Assembly (NCBI GenBank): GCA_019314375.1
Contig: JAFCZJ010000001.1
Location: 17,510-81,509 of the forward strand
Direction: 5' to 3'
From: Deltaproteobacteria bacterium
Lineage (GTDB): Bacteria; Myxococcota; B64-G9
Length of the DNA stretch: 64,000 nt
A program made the translations under genes and the position numbers. The notes under the pieces are model-generated. The model did not search any database, had not been told where the DNA came from, and saw nothing but the letters and a program-made list of their open reading frames with translations. Shown piece after piece: positions 41,564 to 50,187 of this stretch; position 1 is the stretch's first letter, and each line of letters begins with the position of its first letter.

Positions 41564-44035
41564 TCAGAACCTGCTGGCGCTGGACCCCCCGGCTCGACCC
41601 AAGACCGAAAGGTCAAGCCAAAAGAATACATCCGGCAAATCCTGCCCTCGCCATTTTCGCACGGTAATGGAAGTGGCCCAGCACCGACAATCTGAACGAT
41701 AAGTCAGTCCGGCATCGAACCAATCCACCCAGCGATCCCGTAGATTGATATGAACGCCACCTTGAAGACTCAATCCCCACCCAAGCACCAGACGTGCATC
41801 CAGACCAAGCACATGCAAGCTCTCCCCCAGTGCGCGGTATGCCTCTGGTGCCAATCCAAAAAGAACATTGAGCTCTCGCTGGCAGCGTTCGGCAAGAGGC
41901 AAAGGCCGCCCCGCATCATCATACACCGAAGGCAAGTGGAGATATGCCGCTCGCAAAAAATCGCCGCGGCCATCGACCAGACGCAGCTGGGCATCCACTT
42001 CCGCGATCAGCTGCTCGTGCCAGTCCATGACCACGACCACGCGTCCCGAAATCGGCACCTGAGCCAATTCGAGCTCCGCGGCAGCCTGACCCATGCGCCC
42101 TGACCTCAAATCAAGCGCTTGCCACAAACGCAAACGCAAGGCGCGTCTGAATCCCCATTGTTCAGGCAGGTGCAACGCTGTCTCCAATTCAGCCAGCACC
42201 TGAACCGCATCACCCAGCAAGCGGTCCTCGGCATCCAATACATGGCGCACTTCCCCCTGCGCCAGGCCACGCCATGCCCCAAGAAAACGGACACGCGGGG
42301 AAATACTGTGACCCAAACTCCAGTCATCCTTAGATGAGCGATAAAGCCGACCCAACTCGGTCCCCAATGACAGACCAACCAAGCTCAAGCCCCGAGTACT
42401 TGCCCCTGGAGCCTCCGGACCATGCGGCAAATAGACAAACTGTCGATGGGACACGAAGGCATCTGCCTGCAAGCCCCACTCAAAGTGCAAGGGCACATCC
42501 AAGCGAGGTGCGATCAAGACGCGAAACGCTCGCCTCAACTCCCCATCCCCCAATTGTCCATCGCCTTCTCCTCCTGGACCATCGTCCGCGCCATAGTCGC
42601 TTATCGACTCACCCGAATAAGCAGGCTCGCGAGGGTTGGGCGTGCCATCGAGCCCCCAATCCCTCCAGGCCGCCTGCAAGGAGGACAGATTGGCCCCTTC
42701 CAGGCGAAGCGACCAATGGATGGGCCATTGCATGACCGGTCTCGGAAGCATACGCAAATCGAAAGCCCCCAGGCGCTGGATGGTGTCGCCCACGGGGTCC
42801 CCGCCCAGACGCTCGAGCAAATCCGGCCCTGCCGAAGAAAAGAGGTCCACCGCACTGACACGCAAGTCCTGTCGCCATGCGGCATCCAGACCCAACCAAG
42901 CATCCTCTCCGCGCCAATCGACGATCAGGCGGCTCGGCGCCAAATCAGCAGCCCGACCATCCATGCCGCTGGAAAAATCCCGACTCATGTCACTGTCAGA
43001 ATACAATCGCAATCGACCCCGCAAGCCCCAGCCTCCGCCAAAAGGCATCCGCGCGTCCAACTCAGCACTGCCCCGAAATTCGGCTGCCCGAAGACCCTCC
43101 TCCATGGCCTTTTGGGCCTTGGCGTCGTCGATAAAACTTCCACGAGCCACCACCCAACTGCCGGCCACCGGGGTCGCCCTGATTTCAATCCGAGGCCTGA
43201 AGCCTCGCTCTTCAAACCAATCCAGACTCAAAGTTGTGTCAGCCGATCGGCCCAGGGTCACGAACAAGGACTCGCTCAACACAAAACCATCGCGGCCGGA
43301 ATAGCCCACCCGAGGCATCATCAAGCCAGTCTGGCGATCCGCCAAAGGCAGGTAGGCCACGGGCAAAATGAATACCGGGAGGCCCTTGAGCGCAAGAACT
43401 GGCCAGAAAAGCCAGGCCCGATCGCCGAGCAACACATCCGCCTCACCCGCTCGCAACTCCCAGCTGGGTCTCTCCCCTGCTCCGCAATCACATGCCGTAA
43501 ACCGCACATCCTGAATCTTCCAACGTCGACCCTCGCGGACCCAGCGCTGTCCATCCAGACGCATGCTGTTGATCCCGGTTTCGACTAGACCCGTCGCGGA
43601 ACGACAGCGCCGCATATCGGCGGCCGTTCCTCCCTCCTTGATCAGAATGGTGGCGCGGTCAAGCACGACCTTGGATTGCCTCCGATCCAAAGAGACGCGT
43701 TCAGCCAAAAGCACCAGGCCGTCCTGCAGCACCTGTACGCCACCCTCCAGCACCACCAAATCATGGGCGGCATCCAGCCAGGCTTGCTCTGCCCGCAATT
43801 CCAGGCCCTCCCCTCGGATACGCACACCACAGGTGAGCTGCAACATCCCGTCGGCAGACCGATGCACAAGTCGCTCGGCCTCGATGGAGAGACGGCTTGG
43901 TGCAAGCAGAAGGCGAGAGAACACCTCTGCCGCGGGTTCCTCTGCTACGGCAAAATTTGGCATCAAGACAATGAAGAACAACAACAGGAGCACCGGACAG
44001 CCGGCGCTTGGGAGGTTCAGATGAGGATGGAGCAC
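41564..44035 (-). CDS. lptD: LPS-assembly protein LptD
   Basis: An 823-residue outer-membrane LPS translocon subunit. After a signal peptide (ending FAVAEE) the periplasmic OstA/LptA-like jelly-roll covers about 35-165 (repeated beta units such as LEGGVQVLQDGLVLLAERV). Next come the LptD signature FTACDCGAGERPSWELRAGEA, quoted as FTACDCG and PSWELRA, and FILPVAYLPLADRQTGLMMPRVG (in parts), leading into the 26-strand barrel. Two CxC pairs (CDC near 180, CRC near the C-terminus) could give the inter-domain disulfides needed for activity. The start is placed at a GTG (44035) just after the AMIN-gene stop; the longer frame overlaps that gene and lacks a ribosome-binding site. Confidence 0.9.
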   Translation of the reverse strand: MLHPHLNLPSAGCPVLLLLFFIVLMPNFAVAEEPAAEVFSRLLLAPSRLSIEAERLVHRSADGMLQLTCGVRIRGEGLELRAEQAWLDAAHDLVVLEGGVQVLQDGLVLLAERVSLDRRQSKVVLDRATILIKEGGTAADMRRCRSATGLVETGINSMRLDGQRWVREGRRWKIQDVRFTACDCGAGERPSWELRAGEADVLLGDRAWLFWPVLALKGLPVFILPVAYLPLADRQTGLMMPRVGYSGRDGFVLSESLFVTLGRSADTTLSLDWFEERGFRPRIEIRATPVAGSWVVARGSFIDDAKAQKAMEEGLRAAEFRGSAELDARMPFGGGWGLRGRLRLYSDSDMSRDFSSGMDGRAADLAPSRLIVDWRGEDAWLGLDAAWRQDLRVSAVDLFSSAGPDLLERLGGDPVGDTIQRLGAFDLRMLPRPVMQWPIHWSLRLEGANLSSLQAAWRDWGLDGTPNPREPAYSGESISDYGADDGPGGEGDGQLGDGELRRAFRVLIAPRLDVPLHFEWGLQADAFVSHRQFVYLPHGPEAPGASTRGLSLVGLSLGTELGRLYRSSKDDWSLGHSISPRVRFLGAWRGLAQGEVRHVLDAEDRLLGDAVQVLAELETALHLPEQWGFRRALRLRLWQALDLRSGRMGQAAAELELAQVPISGRVVVVMDWHEQLIAEVDAQLRLVDGRGDFLRAAYLHLPSVYDDAGRPLPLAERCQRELNVLFGLAPEAYRALGESLHVLGLDARLVLGWGLSLQGGVHINLRDRWVDWFDAGLTYRSDCRCWATSITVRKWRGQDLPDVFFWLDLSVLGRAGGSSASRF

Positions 44036-44036
44036 C

Positions 44037-45425
44037 TCACTGCGGGCGTTCGAAATTGATATACACCATGTTGGCTTCTTGGCCGGTCGTGTACGGCACT
44101 CGGTTGCGCACCTGGATTTCAATCCGAACGTTTTGGCTGACACCCTCGATCTCCTGCGGCGTGATCATGGTGACCGCCGAATTGAAAAAATGGGTATCCA
44201 AAAAACGCTGGTTATTGCGAAGAGGGATGCGCGTGTTCTCCAACTCAAGCACGATCAAATTATCACCCTCTTCGGTGACCCTGAACTTGACCGGCTCATT
44301 GGTCTTGACGAAAACACGGGAGGCCTCCATGGTCTGCTGGAAACCCACCCAGGTCATGTCGCGAATCGCTCCACTGATCTCCACTTTTTCTTCAACTTCC
44401 GAATAGTCCGATCCGGTCTCCACTGCCTCCGGGGGCGGGGGTGGCGGCGGGGTCTCTTCCGCGGGCGGCGGCGGGATCTCCTCGCCCACCTCCACCGCGG
44501 GATCTTCGGTCGCCTCTTCAGCCTGCGCTACGCGCTTGCTGGGGGCTTGCGCCCTGGGCGCCTCACTCAACATCGCCACTTTGACCGGCTGAGGAGCAGG
44601 CTCCTCACCAAGCGCGGCTCCGCTTCGCGGCTCGGGTTCATTGCCCACGCCTTCCGGCGCGGCCTTGGGATTTCCTAAGGCCACCTGGCCTGGCTCCCTG
44701 TCGGGCGGCCCCGTTTTGATGACCAAGGGAGGCGGCGGCAACATGCTCATGTCAACTTCTTCAGGCGTCGCCTCATCCACTCCATTTGCCCTCGAGGGCT
44801 CGGGCTCGCCCGCAAGATCTTCCGGCACCTGCTTGGCCATGGCCACGCTCACCGCCTGCGGTTCTTCATCGGGGGGGCCGTTCTTCAACACCAGCGCATT
44901 CGATGCGTGTTCCGCATCGGCCACGGTCGAAGGGCTGACGCCGACAGGCAAAGCCAGCTCACTCGCCCGATGGTTGCGCCGCTCGGGTGCCACCGGCACC
45001 CCCGCGGACACAAGCAACCCGCCCTGGCCAGGCGTGATATGCACATAGAGAGAACCACCGCGGGTGGTGATTCGATACTCAGCCTCGCGCGCCAAAGCGA
45101 TGATTACGCGGGAAATGCCATGGGGCGACTCACCGTATTGTGCAGTGAATATACCCTGCACCAATGACCCATCGCCGGCGATGCGTTTGGGAACCGCACC
45201 CAGATCGCATTCGGCCACATCCACGATCACTCGTCTCGGCGAGTCTTGCTTGAAGGTGGTGAAGTTGGGCGAGCGTTCACCCGCGATCTTAATGACCGTG
45301 GCCCCACCGTGCTTGAGCAATTCCACACCATGTATCCGGTTGGCCGCCAAGGCCGGAACCATCCAAACGGCCAAGAGCAAGACGGACAAAACCAGCACCA
45401 TTGTCGGTCGTCGAACACCGATCAT
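44037..45425 (-). CDS. exported protein with two AMIN domains and a Pro-rich linker
   Basis: A 462-residue periplasmic protein. The signal peptide ends at PALAAN. An N-terminal AMIN domain (about 30-130) and a second AMIN-like domain (about 345-462) flank a ~200-residue Pro/Glu/Ala-rich linker with PPPP runs. AMIN domains bind peptidoglycan or septal wall and occur in AmiC amidases and in the PilQ secretin N-terminus, but no amidase or secretin domain follows here. It may be a scaffold between peptidoglycan and the outer membrane. GGAGG precedes the ATG. The stop is immediately followed by the lptD start, suggesting coupled expression with LPS export. Confidence 0.75.
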   Translation of the reverse strand: MIGVRRPTMVLVLSVLLLAVWMVPALAANRIHGVELLKHGGATVIKIAGERSPNFTTFKQDSPRRVIVDVAECDLGAVPKRIAGDGSLVQGIFTAQYGESPHGISRVIIALAREAEYRITTRGGSLYVHITPGQGGLLVSAGVPVAPERRNHRASELALPVGVSPSTVADAEHASNALVLKNGPPDEEPQAVSVAMAKQVPEDLAGEPEPSRANGVDEATPEEVDMSMLPPPPLVIKTGPPDREPGQVALGNPKAAPEGVGNEPEPRSGAALGEEPAPQPVKVAMLSEAPRAQAPSKRVAQAEEATEDPAVEVGEEIPPPPAEETPPPPPPPEAVETGSDYSEVEEKVEISGAIRDMTWVGFQQTMEASRVFVKTNEPVKFRVTEEGDNLIVLELENTRIPLRNNQRFLDTHFFNSAVTMITPQEIEGVSQNVRIEIQVRNRVPYTTGQEANMVYINFERPQ

Positions 45426-45508
45426 GTATATACCTCCAGGGGTTGCTGGAGGCTAAATTAGCACAGGCCCAAAAGCTGTACAAGTTTTCGACCCATTAAA
45501 ACTAACGC

Positions 45509-45524
45509 AAATTAAGCTTAATTT
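45509..45524. repeat. 16-bp perfect palindrome at the folC stop
   Basis: AAATTAAGCTTAATTT overlaps the TAA of folC, and a partial second copy (AGCTTAATTT) follows. The 92-bp AT-rich gap after folC contains a possible TTGTAC-17-TAATTT promoter for the AMIN/lptD genes on the minus strand. An operator role is possible but unproven. Confidence 0.35.
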
Positions 45525-46906
45525 AGCTTAATTTGAAACCCACCCGCCTCCGGGGAGCTTATCTCTTTGTTTCCAAACCACAATTTCGCCTCTCCCACCA
45601 CCCCCAGGGAACCGCAGACCAAAAGAGGCCCGGCACCGGAAGACCACCAGGCGTCCAAGGCATTCCCTACTGAAGAAGCAAGGCGAGCGGAGGGAATCAG
45701 GTTCGAATATTCTTCCGGTGCCCGGCCTCTCGCGTCACGAGAAGGCACGAGCCACCAATCGTCTGCGAGCCCCGACAAGGCCGTCAGCATGGGCTCCAAC
45801 TGCTTGTCCCCCAACACACCAAACACGATACAGGGTTTCAAATCCCCATGGATTTGGCGCCAGGTACTGGCCAAGACCCTGCATCCGCCTGGGTTGTGGG
45901 CTCCGTCCAGAACCCAACGCCCCCCTGGCCCAAGTTGCTCAAAACGCCCAGGCCACTTCACGGATTCCAAACCAAGTCGGGATGCCTCCGGTCGAAGGGA
46001 AATAAGCGCATCAGCGCAGCCCAAGGCCACAGCCGCATTGTGGATCTGATGCGGCCCTGCCAGCCCAAGACGAAGTCCTTTGATGTGCATGTTGGCCAAA
46101 AGAAAATCTGCGTCAGACCAAGAGCCCTTTATTTGGATATCTTTGCCGACCAGGGAAAAAGGAGCATTCCGTTTTTCAGCTTCATCCTCGATCACGGAGA
46201 GCGCCTCGGCTCGCTGGGGTGCACAAATCACCGGCACACCCTGCTTGATGATGCCAGCCTTTTCACCCGCAATGGTCGCCAAGTCCTCACCCAACCAAGC
46301 CGTGTGCTCAAGATCGATGGAGGTGATGCCGCAAACCTTCGGTTCAAATACATTCGTTGCGTCCAACCTGCCGCCCATGCCCGTTTCCATGATCGCCACA
46401 TCCACCCCCAGGTCCGCGAAGATCATGGCTGCCAAAATGGTCGTGCACTCGAAAAAAGTCAGCCGGCTAAATCGACTGGAGGCCCCACGCTCGGCATACC
46501 AACGGTCCGGTGTCATCCGCTCTACCAGGCCCTCCCCGCGCACAAAGGCCGACACCTCCTCGGGCACCAAATCAAGACCATCCCGCAAAAAGGACTCCAT
46601 CTGATCGCAGATGCGCTCATCTGACACGGGCTGGCCATCCACTCGGAAGCGCTCGCGGAAATTCACCAGATGGGGCGAGGTGTATAAGCCCACCCGCAGG
46701 CCATGTGCTCGAAGTATTCGGTCAAGAAAAGCGGCGGTCGAACCTTTGCCGTTCGAGCCTGCCAAGTGCGCCACCGAAAAGTTATCCTGAGGGCGCCCCA
46801 GGGCTTCTAGTACAAGCCGGGTGTTCTCCAGCCCGAAACGAATCCCCCGGGGCTTCAGTGCGTAAAGAAACGCGGTGACTTCATCTATCCGTAGGAGTGG
46901 TGCCAA
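45518..46906 (-). CDS. folC: bifunctional dihydrofolate/folylpolyglutamate synthase
   Basis: A 462-residue Mur-ligase-like enzyme that adds glutamate to dihydropteroate and to reduced folates. The ATP P-loop is SNGKGSTAAF (about 50-59), with METGMGGRLDATN near 185, the Mur-ligase HTAWLGEDLATIAGEKAGIIK region (quoted as TIAGEKAGIIK) and a late VLDGAHNPGG. The TTG start at 46906 is preferred because AAGGAAA lies ahead at good spacing and the conserved N-terminus (VTAFLYALKPRGIRFGLEN) follows. A 16-bp palindrome (45509-45524, AAATTAAGCTTAATTT) overlaps its stop codon. Confidence 0.94.
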   Translation of the reverse strand: MAPLLRIDEVTAFLYALKPRGIRFGLENTRLVLEALGRPQDNFSVAHLAGSNGKGSTAAFLDRILRAHGLRVGLYTSPHLVNFRERFRVDGQPVSDERICDQMESFLRDGLDLVPEEVSAFVRGEGLVERMTPDRWYAERGASSRFSRLTFFECTTILAAMIFADLGVDVAIMETGMGGRLDATNVFEPKVCGITSIDLEHTAWLGEDLATIAGEKAGIIKQGVPVICAPQRAEALSVIEDEAEKRNAPFSLVGKDIQIKGSWSDADFLLANMHIKGLRLGLAGPHQIHNAAVALGCADALISLRPEASRLGLESVKWPGRFEQLGPGGRWVLDGAHNPGGCRVLASTWRQIHGDLKPCIVFGVLGDKQLEPMLTALSGLADDWWLVPSRDARGRAPEEYSNLIPSARLASSVGNALDAWWSSGAGPLLVCGSLGVVGEAKLWFGNKEISSPEAGGFQIKLN

Positions 46907-46942
46907 GGATTTCCTTCACGAGCCAAGCCCGCCAACGAATCA

Positions 46943-47719
46943 TCACACCAGGAATTCGTCGCCCACTTTCAAGATCTTCAGGCGTTCGTCGCCCATGGCT
47001 TTGAGCTCGGAGACCACCTTCAGGTGGCGTTCCGGTTTGATATGGTACACATAGACAGGCACTTGGACATCACCAAGTTTTTGCAATTCCTTGGCCAAGG
47101 TTTGGGGCGTCAAATGCCCGGCCGCATCCGCCACAAGTTGCATCTCGCTGGGGAACTTGCACTCCATCATGACCAGCTTCAGGTTACGCAGCCGCTTGGC
47201 GGCACACCAAATCTCATCTGTGGGACCCGTATCTCCAGAATAAATGAAGGTGCCGGTCGGACTGCGCACAATGAACCCCAGAGTCGGCACTGGGTGGTTG
47301 ACCTCAAAAGCACGAAAGACGATGGAGCCCAGCGTAAAGGACTTGCCTGGCAGAATGGGGGCTTCACGCAGCACCGGGGCTTCAGGATTCGGCAGGACGA
47401 AAAAATCAGGCCAGAGCTGATTGTTGAAAAAATGTCGACGAAGGATCTTCAGCGTGTCTACGGAAGCATGGATTTTTACCGGCTTGGCCCTGTGACCAAT
47501 GATCAAGTCGGAAAAGAACGCCAGGTCCTTGCTGTGGTCCAGATGGGCGTGGCTGAGCACCACGTGATCGATGGCCAGCTGCTGATCAAAATCCAAGACG
47601 CCCCCAAACGATCCGGCGTCAAGCAGGATGCTCTCGTCGAGCAGAATGCTCGGGGTGGCGTATCCGGCCATCTCGCCGCCGTCACAACCCAAGATCTTCA
47701 ATTTCAGGCTATCCGCCAT
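46943..47719 (-). CDS. class II 3',5'-cyclic-nucleotide phosphodiesterase-like metallo-beta-lactamase-fold hydrolase
   Basis: A 258-residue enzyme with a metallo-beta-lactamase fold. The metal site VVLSHAHLDHSKDLAF (His/His/Asp/His) is the class II cyclic-nucleotide phosphodiesterase variant, and later GDTGPTDEIW, MMECKFPSEM and VYHIKP supply the other ligands. Yeast PDE1/Dictyostelium PdsA and bacterial cpdP share this signature, so hydrolysis of cAMP or cGMP to the 5'-nucleotide is the best assignment. Its place in a row with an adenylate cyclase and cNMP-binding proteins supports this. It is soluble, with no signal peptide. It follows the Crp-like gene by 26 bp. Confidence 0.82.
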   Translation of the reverse strand: MADSLKLKILGCDGGEMAGYATPSILLDESILLDAGSFGGVLDFDQQLAIDHVVLSHAHLDHSKDLAFFSDLIIGHRAKPVKIHASVDTLKILRRHFFNNQLWPDFFVLPNPEAPVLREAPILPGKSFTLGSIVFRAFEVNHPVPTLGFIVRSPTGTFIYSGDTGPTDEIWCAAKRLRNLKLVMMECKFPSEMQLVADAAGHLTPQTLAKELQKLGDVQVPVYVYHIKPERHLKVVSELKAMGDERLKILKVGDEFLV

Positions 47720-47745
47720 GATCGATTCGTACAGTCGACATCTGT

Positions 47746-48399
47746 TCAGATGTCGCCGAACCTCTCCTTCATCTCCAAGAACTCCAGAAACTCCCTCAGA
47801 CGCTTAGCGTCATGAATGAGCATGCCCCCATCCTCCTCGATACGGATCAGCCGTGCCTTGAGCAACTTGTCCAATACTTCCTGAACCTCAGACACGGCCA
47901 AGCCAAGGGTCACAGCCAAATCATCGGGCCGCATCTGAACCATGACTCCACCCGTGACGGGTTTGCCCCGGGTCGCCAGATGAGACAAATAGTGAACCAC
48001 CCTGCTGTTGTGGTCTGTCAACAGAAGGTTCTCGATCTGCTCGTCAGCCTCCTGAAGGCGTTGCGCCAAGACCTTGATCATGCGCACCGCTATCTCGGCA
48101 TTGCCTCGGATCATCGCATCAAAAGTTTTGGGGCCGATGACCAGGAGCTTGGCCTCCTCAACCACCACCACCGAAGCCGATCGAGGTTTTTGATTGATGA
48201 TGGCCATCTCGCCAAAAAAGGCACCGGGGCCAAGGGTCACCAAAACTTTCTCCACATCGCGAGACTTCTTGACGATGTTCACTTTGCCTGTCTGAATGAC
48301 GTACATCTCATTCCCCACGGCGCCTTCTTCGAACACCACGGTGCCGACAGGGAAATCTCGCCCGAACCGTTCAAACAGCCGATCAGTTTCACTGGGCAT
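47746..48399 (-). CDS. Crp/Fnr family cyclic-nucleotide-responsive regulator
   Basis: A 217-residue protein with an N-terminal cNMP-binding beta-roll (about 15-120). The phosphate-binding cassette FFGEMAIINQKPRSASV keeps the Gly, Glu and Arg needed for cAMP. A long dimerisation helix (MIKVLAQRLQEADEQIENLL) and a C-terminal winged helix (RPDDLAVTLGLAVSEVQEVLDKLL) follow, the latter somewhat degenerate. It probably regulates transcription in response to cAMP made by the cyclase upstream. GAGGAG precedes the ATG. The 66-bp gap before it holds a GGGGC/GCCCC hairpin next to the ribosome-binding site, which could influence translation. Confidence 0.85.
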   Translation of the reverse strand: MPSETDRLFERFGRDFPVGTVVFEEGAVGNEMYVIQTGKVNIVKKSRDVEKVLVTLGPGAFFGEMAIINQKPRSASVVVVEEAKLLVIGPKTFDAMIRGNAEIAVRMIKVLAQRLQEADEQIENLLLTDHNSRVVHYLSHLATRGKPVTGGVMVQMRPDDLAVTLGLAVSEVQEVLDKLLKARLIRIEEDGGMLIHDAKRLREFLEFLEMKERFGDI

Positions 48400-48465
48400 T
48401 TGTGTACTCCTCGCGGGGCCAAAGAGCCCCTTTTGCGTATCCGCTAACAGATAACCCTGAAAAAA

Positions 48466-50187
48466 TCAACGCTTTGACCTCTTGCCGGGTCTTGGCTGAA
48501 GTTGAGGGCGCCTTGTGGGCTTGCGCGGAATGTGCTCGGCCTTGCCCGTGATGTCGCCTTCGCGAAAAGCCTTCACAAAAGCGATCACCACGTCGGGGTC
48601 GAACTGCGACCCACTACAGAAACGAATCTCTTGAAGAGCGAATCGCGAATCCAGGCCTTTGCGATAGGGCCGGTCCGAGGTCATCGCGTCGTAAGTGTCC
48701 GCCACCGCGATGATGCGGGCGATGGGCGGTATTTCCTCTGCCCGCAAGCCATCCGGGTAGCCTCGCCCGTCGTGTCGCTCATGGTGGTTACGAATGCCAG
48801 GCAGCGCGGCGGAGAAATAGGAGATGTGCGCCAGGATCTCGCAGCCCATCACCGGATGTCTCTTCATCATCCCGTACTCCTCGTCATCCAGAGCACCCGG
48901 CTTGCGCAGAACCTGATCATCAACCCCGATTTTCCCAATGTCATGGAGCGTGGCCGCCAGTTCCAATTGCTTTTGATCACTTTGAGCCAACTTCATGTTG
49001 TCCGCGATAGCCAGGGAGTACTCCACCACCCTCCGGGTATGCCCACCGGTGTATGCGTCCCGCACCTCGATGGACTCGGCCAGGGCCTCGCTGGTCTCCA
49101 TCAAGGTCCGCTGCGTCTGCTCAAACAAGCGCGCATTCTCAAGAGCCACGGCCACGCGGTCCGCCAAGGACTGTAAGAGGTGAAGATCGTCACTGTCGAA
49201 ATGGCCCCGCATCTTGTTGATCGCCTGCAATACACCGATGACGAGACCGCGGGCCTGGACCGGCACGCAGATCATGTCTCGGGTCTCGAAGTCGGAAGAC
49301 TGATCCGCCCGAGCACTCCAGCGCTTGTCACGCGACACATCCTGGATGATCACCGGTTCGCCGTGCTGCACAACCCAACCGGCCACACCCTCTCCAGGTT
49401 TCAGGCGCACCCTGCGCACCTTGCGGGCCTGGGCACCCAAGGCCACCTCGAAGAAAAGCTCGCCGCTGTCTTGCTCGACGAGCAACAGGGAGCCCGCCTC
49501 GCAAGCCACAAGCTCGGTGGCCGCCCGAATGGCCCTGCGATGCACCTGCCGCACATCGAGGGAGGAATTAACCAGGTGACTCACCTCGTTGAGCACCTGC
49601 AATCGATGGCTCATTCGCCGCGACTCCTCCCAAAGCAGGATATTTTCCAGCAAGGCACCCACCGTGCCCGCCAGCCGTGTCAGGTGTGCCAAATCCTCCT
49701 TGGAAAAACCTCGATGATCGTCCTTGTTGAGCAACTCCAGCACACCCACCAGGTCCCCTTTTCGACCGTGCAAGGGCACTGCCAGAATGTCCTTGGTGGG
49801 GTATGCGATGTAGTCGGAGATTCTTCGCCACCAATGCGGATCCTTGCGCGCGTTGCGCACCAGGCGCGACTTGCCCGTCTTGGCCACCCGACCGGCGATG
49901 CCTTCACCAATGGGCATGCGCCGCCCCTTGAGCCGATGCCTGGCCCGCCCCCTGACCACGCGAAAAACCAACTCGTTACTCTCCCGATCCACCGAAAACA
50001 CCGTGCCGGCATTGGTCCTGAATACCTTCATGGCTTTTTGCAGAAACAGGTCCAGTAGTTGGTCAACCTGGCCACCCGGACCATCCCTTCCACTCAGTGT
50101 CCTGAAAAGATCAAGCTCTTGCCCCAAGCGCTTGTTCTCGGCAAGGAGGTACTCGACATCAGGCTTTTTCGAATTACGCGCCGCCAT
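48466..50187 (-). CDS. GAF-GAF-HD-GYP cyclic-di-GMP phosphodiesterase-like protein
   Basis: A 573-residue soluble protein. A short coiled coil (10-35) is followed by two GAF domains (about 40-185 and 200-352) and an HD-GYP domain (365-545) with intact motifs: His383 in GGHTRRVVEYS, His415-Asp416 in HDIGKIG, HHERHDGRGYP (468-478) and VADTYDAMTSDRPYR. HD-GYP enzymes hydrolyse cyclic di-GMP or cGAMP. A basic C-terminal tail (RKPTRRPQLQPRPGKRSKR region) may bind nucleic acid or membrane. The ATG at 50187 overlaps the stop of the upstream gene (TGATG). Its presence inside a cAMP gene row suggests crosstalk between two cyclic nucleotides. Confidence 0.92.
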   Translation of the reverse strand: MAARNSKKPDVEYLLAENKRLGQELDLFRTLSGRDGPGGQVDQLLDLFLQKAMKVFRTNAGTVFSVDRESNELVFRVVRGRARHRLKGRRMPIGEGIAGRVAKTGKSRLVRNARKDPHWWRRISDYIAYPTKDILAVPLHGRKGDLVGVLELLNKDDHRGFSKEDLAHLTRLAGTVGALLENILLWEESRRMSHRLQVLNEVSHLVNSSLDVRQVHRRAIRAATELVACEAGSLLLVEQDSGELFFEVALGAQARKVRRVRLKPGEGVAGWVVQHGEPVIIQDVSRDKRWSARADQSSDFETRDMICVPVQARGLVIGVLQAINKMRGHFDSDDLHLLQSLADRVAVALENARLFEQTQRTLMETSEALAESIEVRDAYTGGHTRRVVEYSLAIADNMKLAQSDQKQLELAATLHDIGKIGVDDQVLRKPGALDDEEYGMMKRHPVMGCEILAHISYFSAALPGIRNHHERHDGRGYPDGLRAEEIPPIARIIAVADTYDAMTSDRPYRKGLDSRFALQEIRFCSGSQFDPDVVIAFVKAFREGDITGKAEHIPRKPTRRPQLQPRPGKRSKR

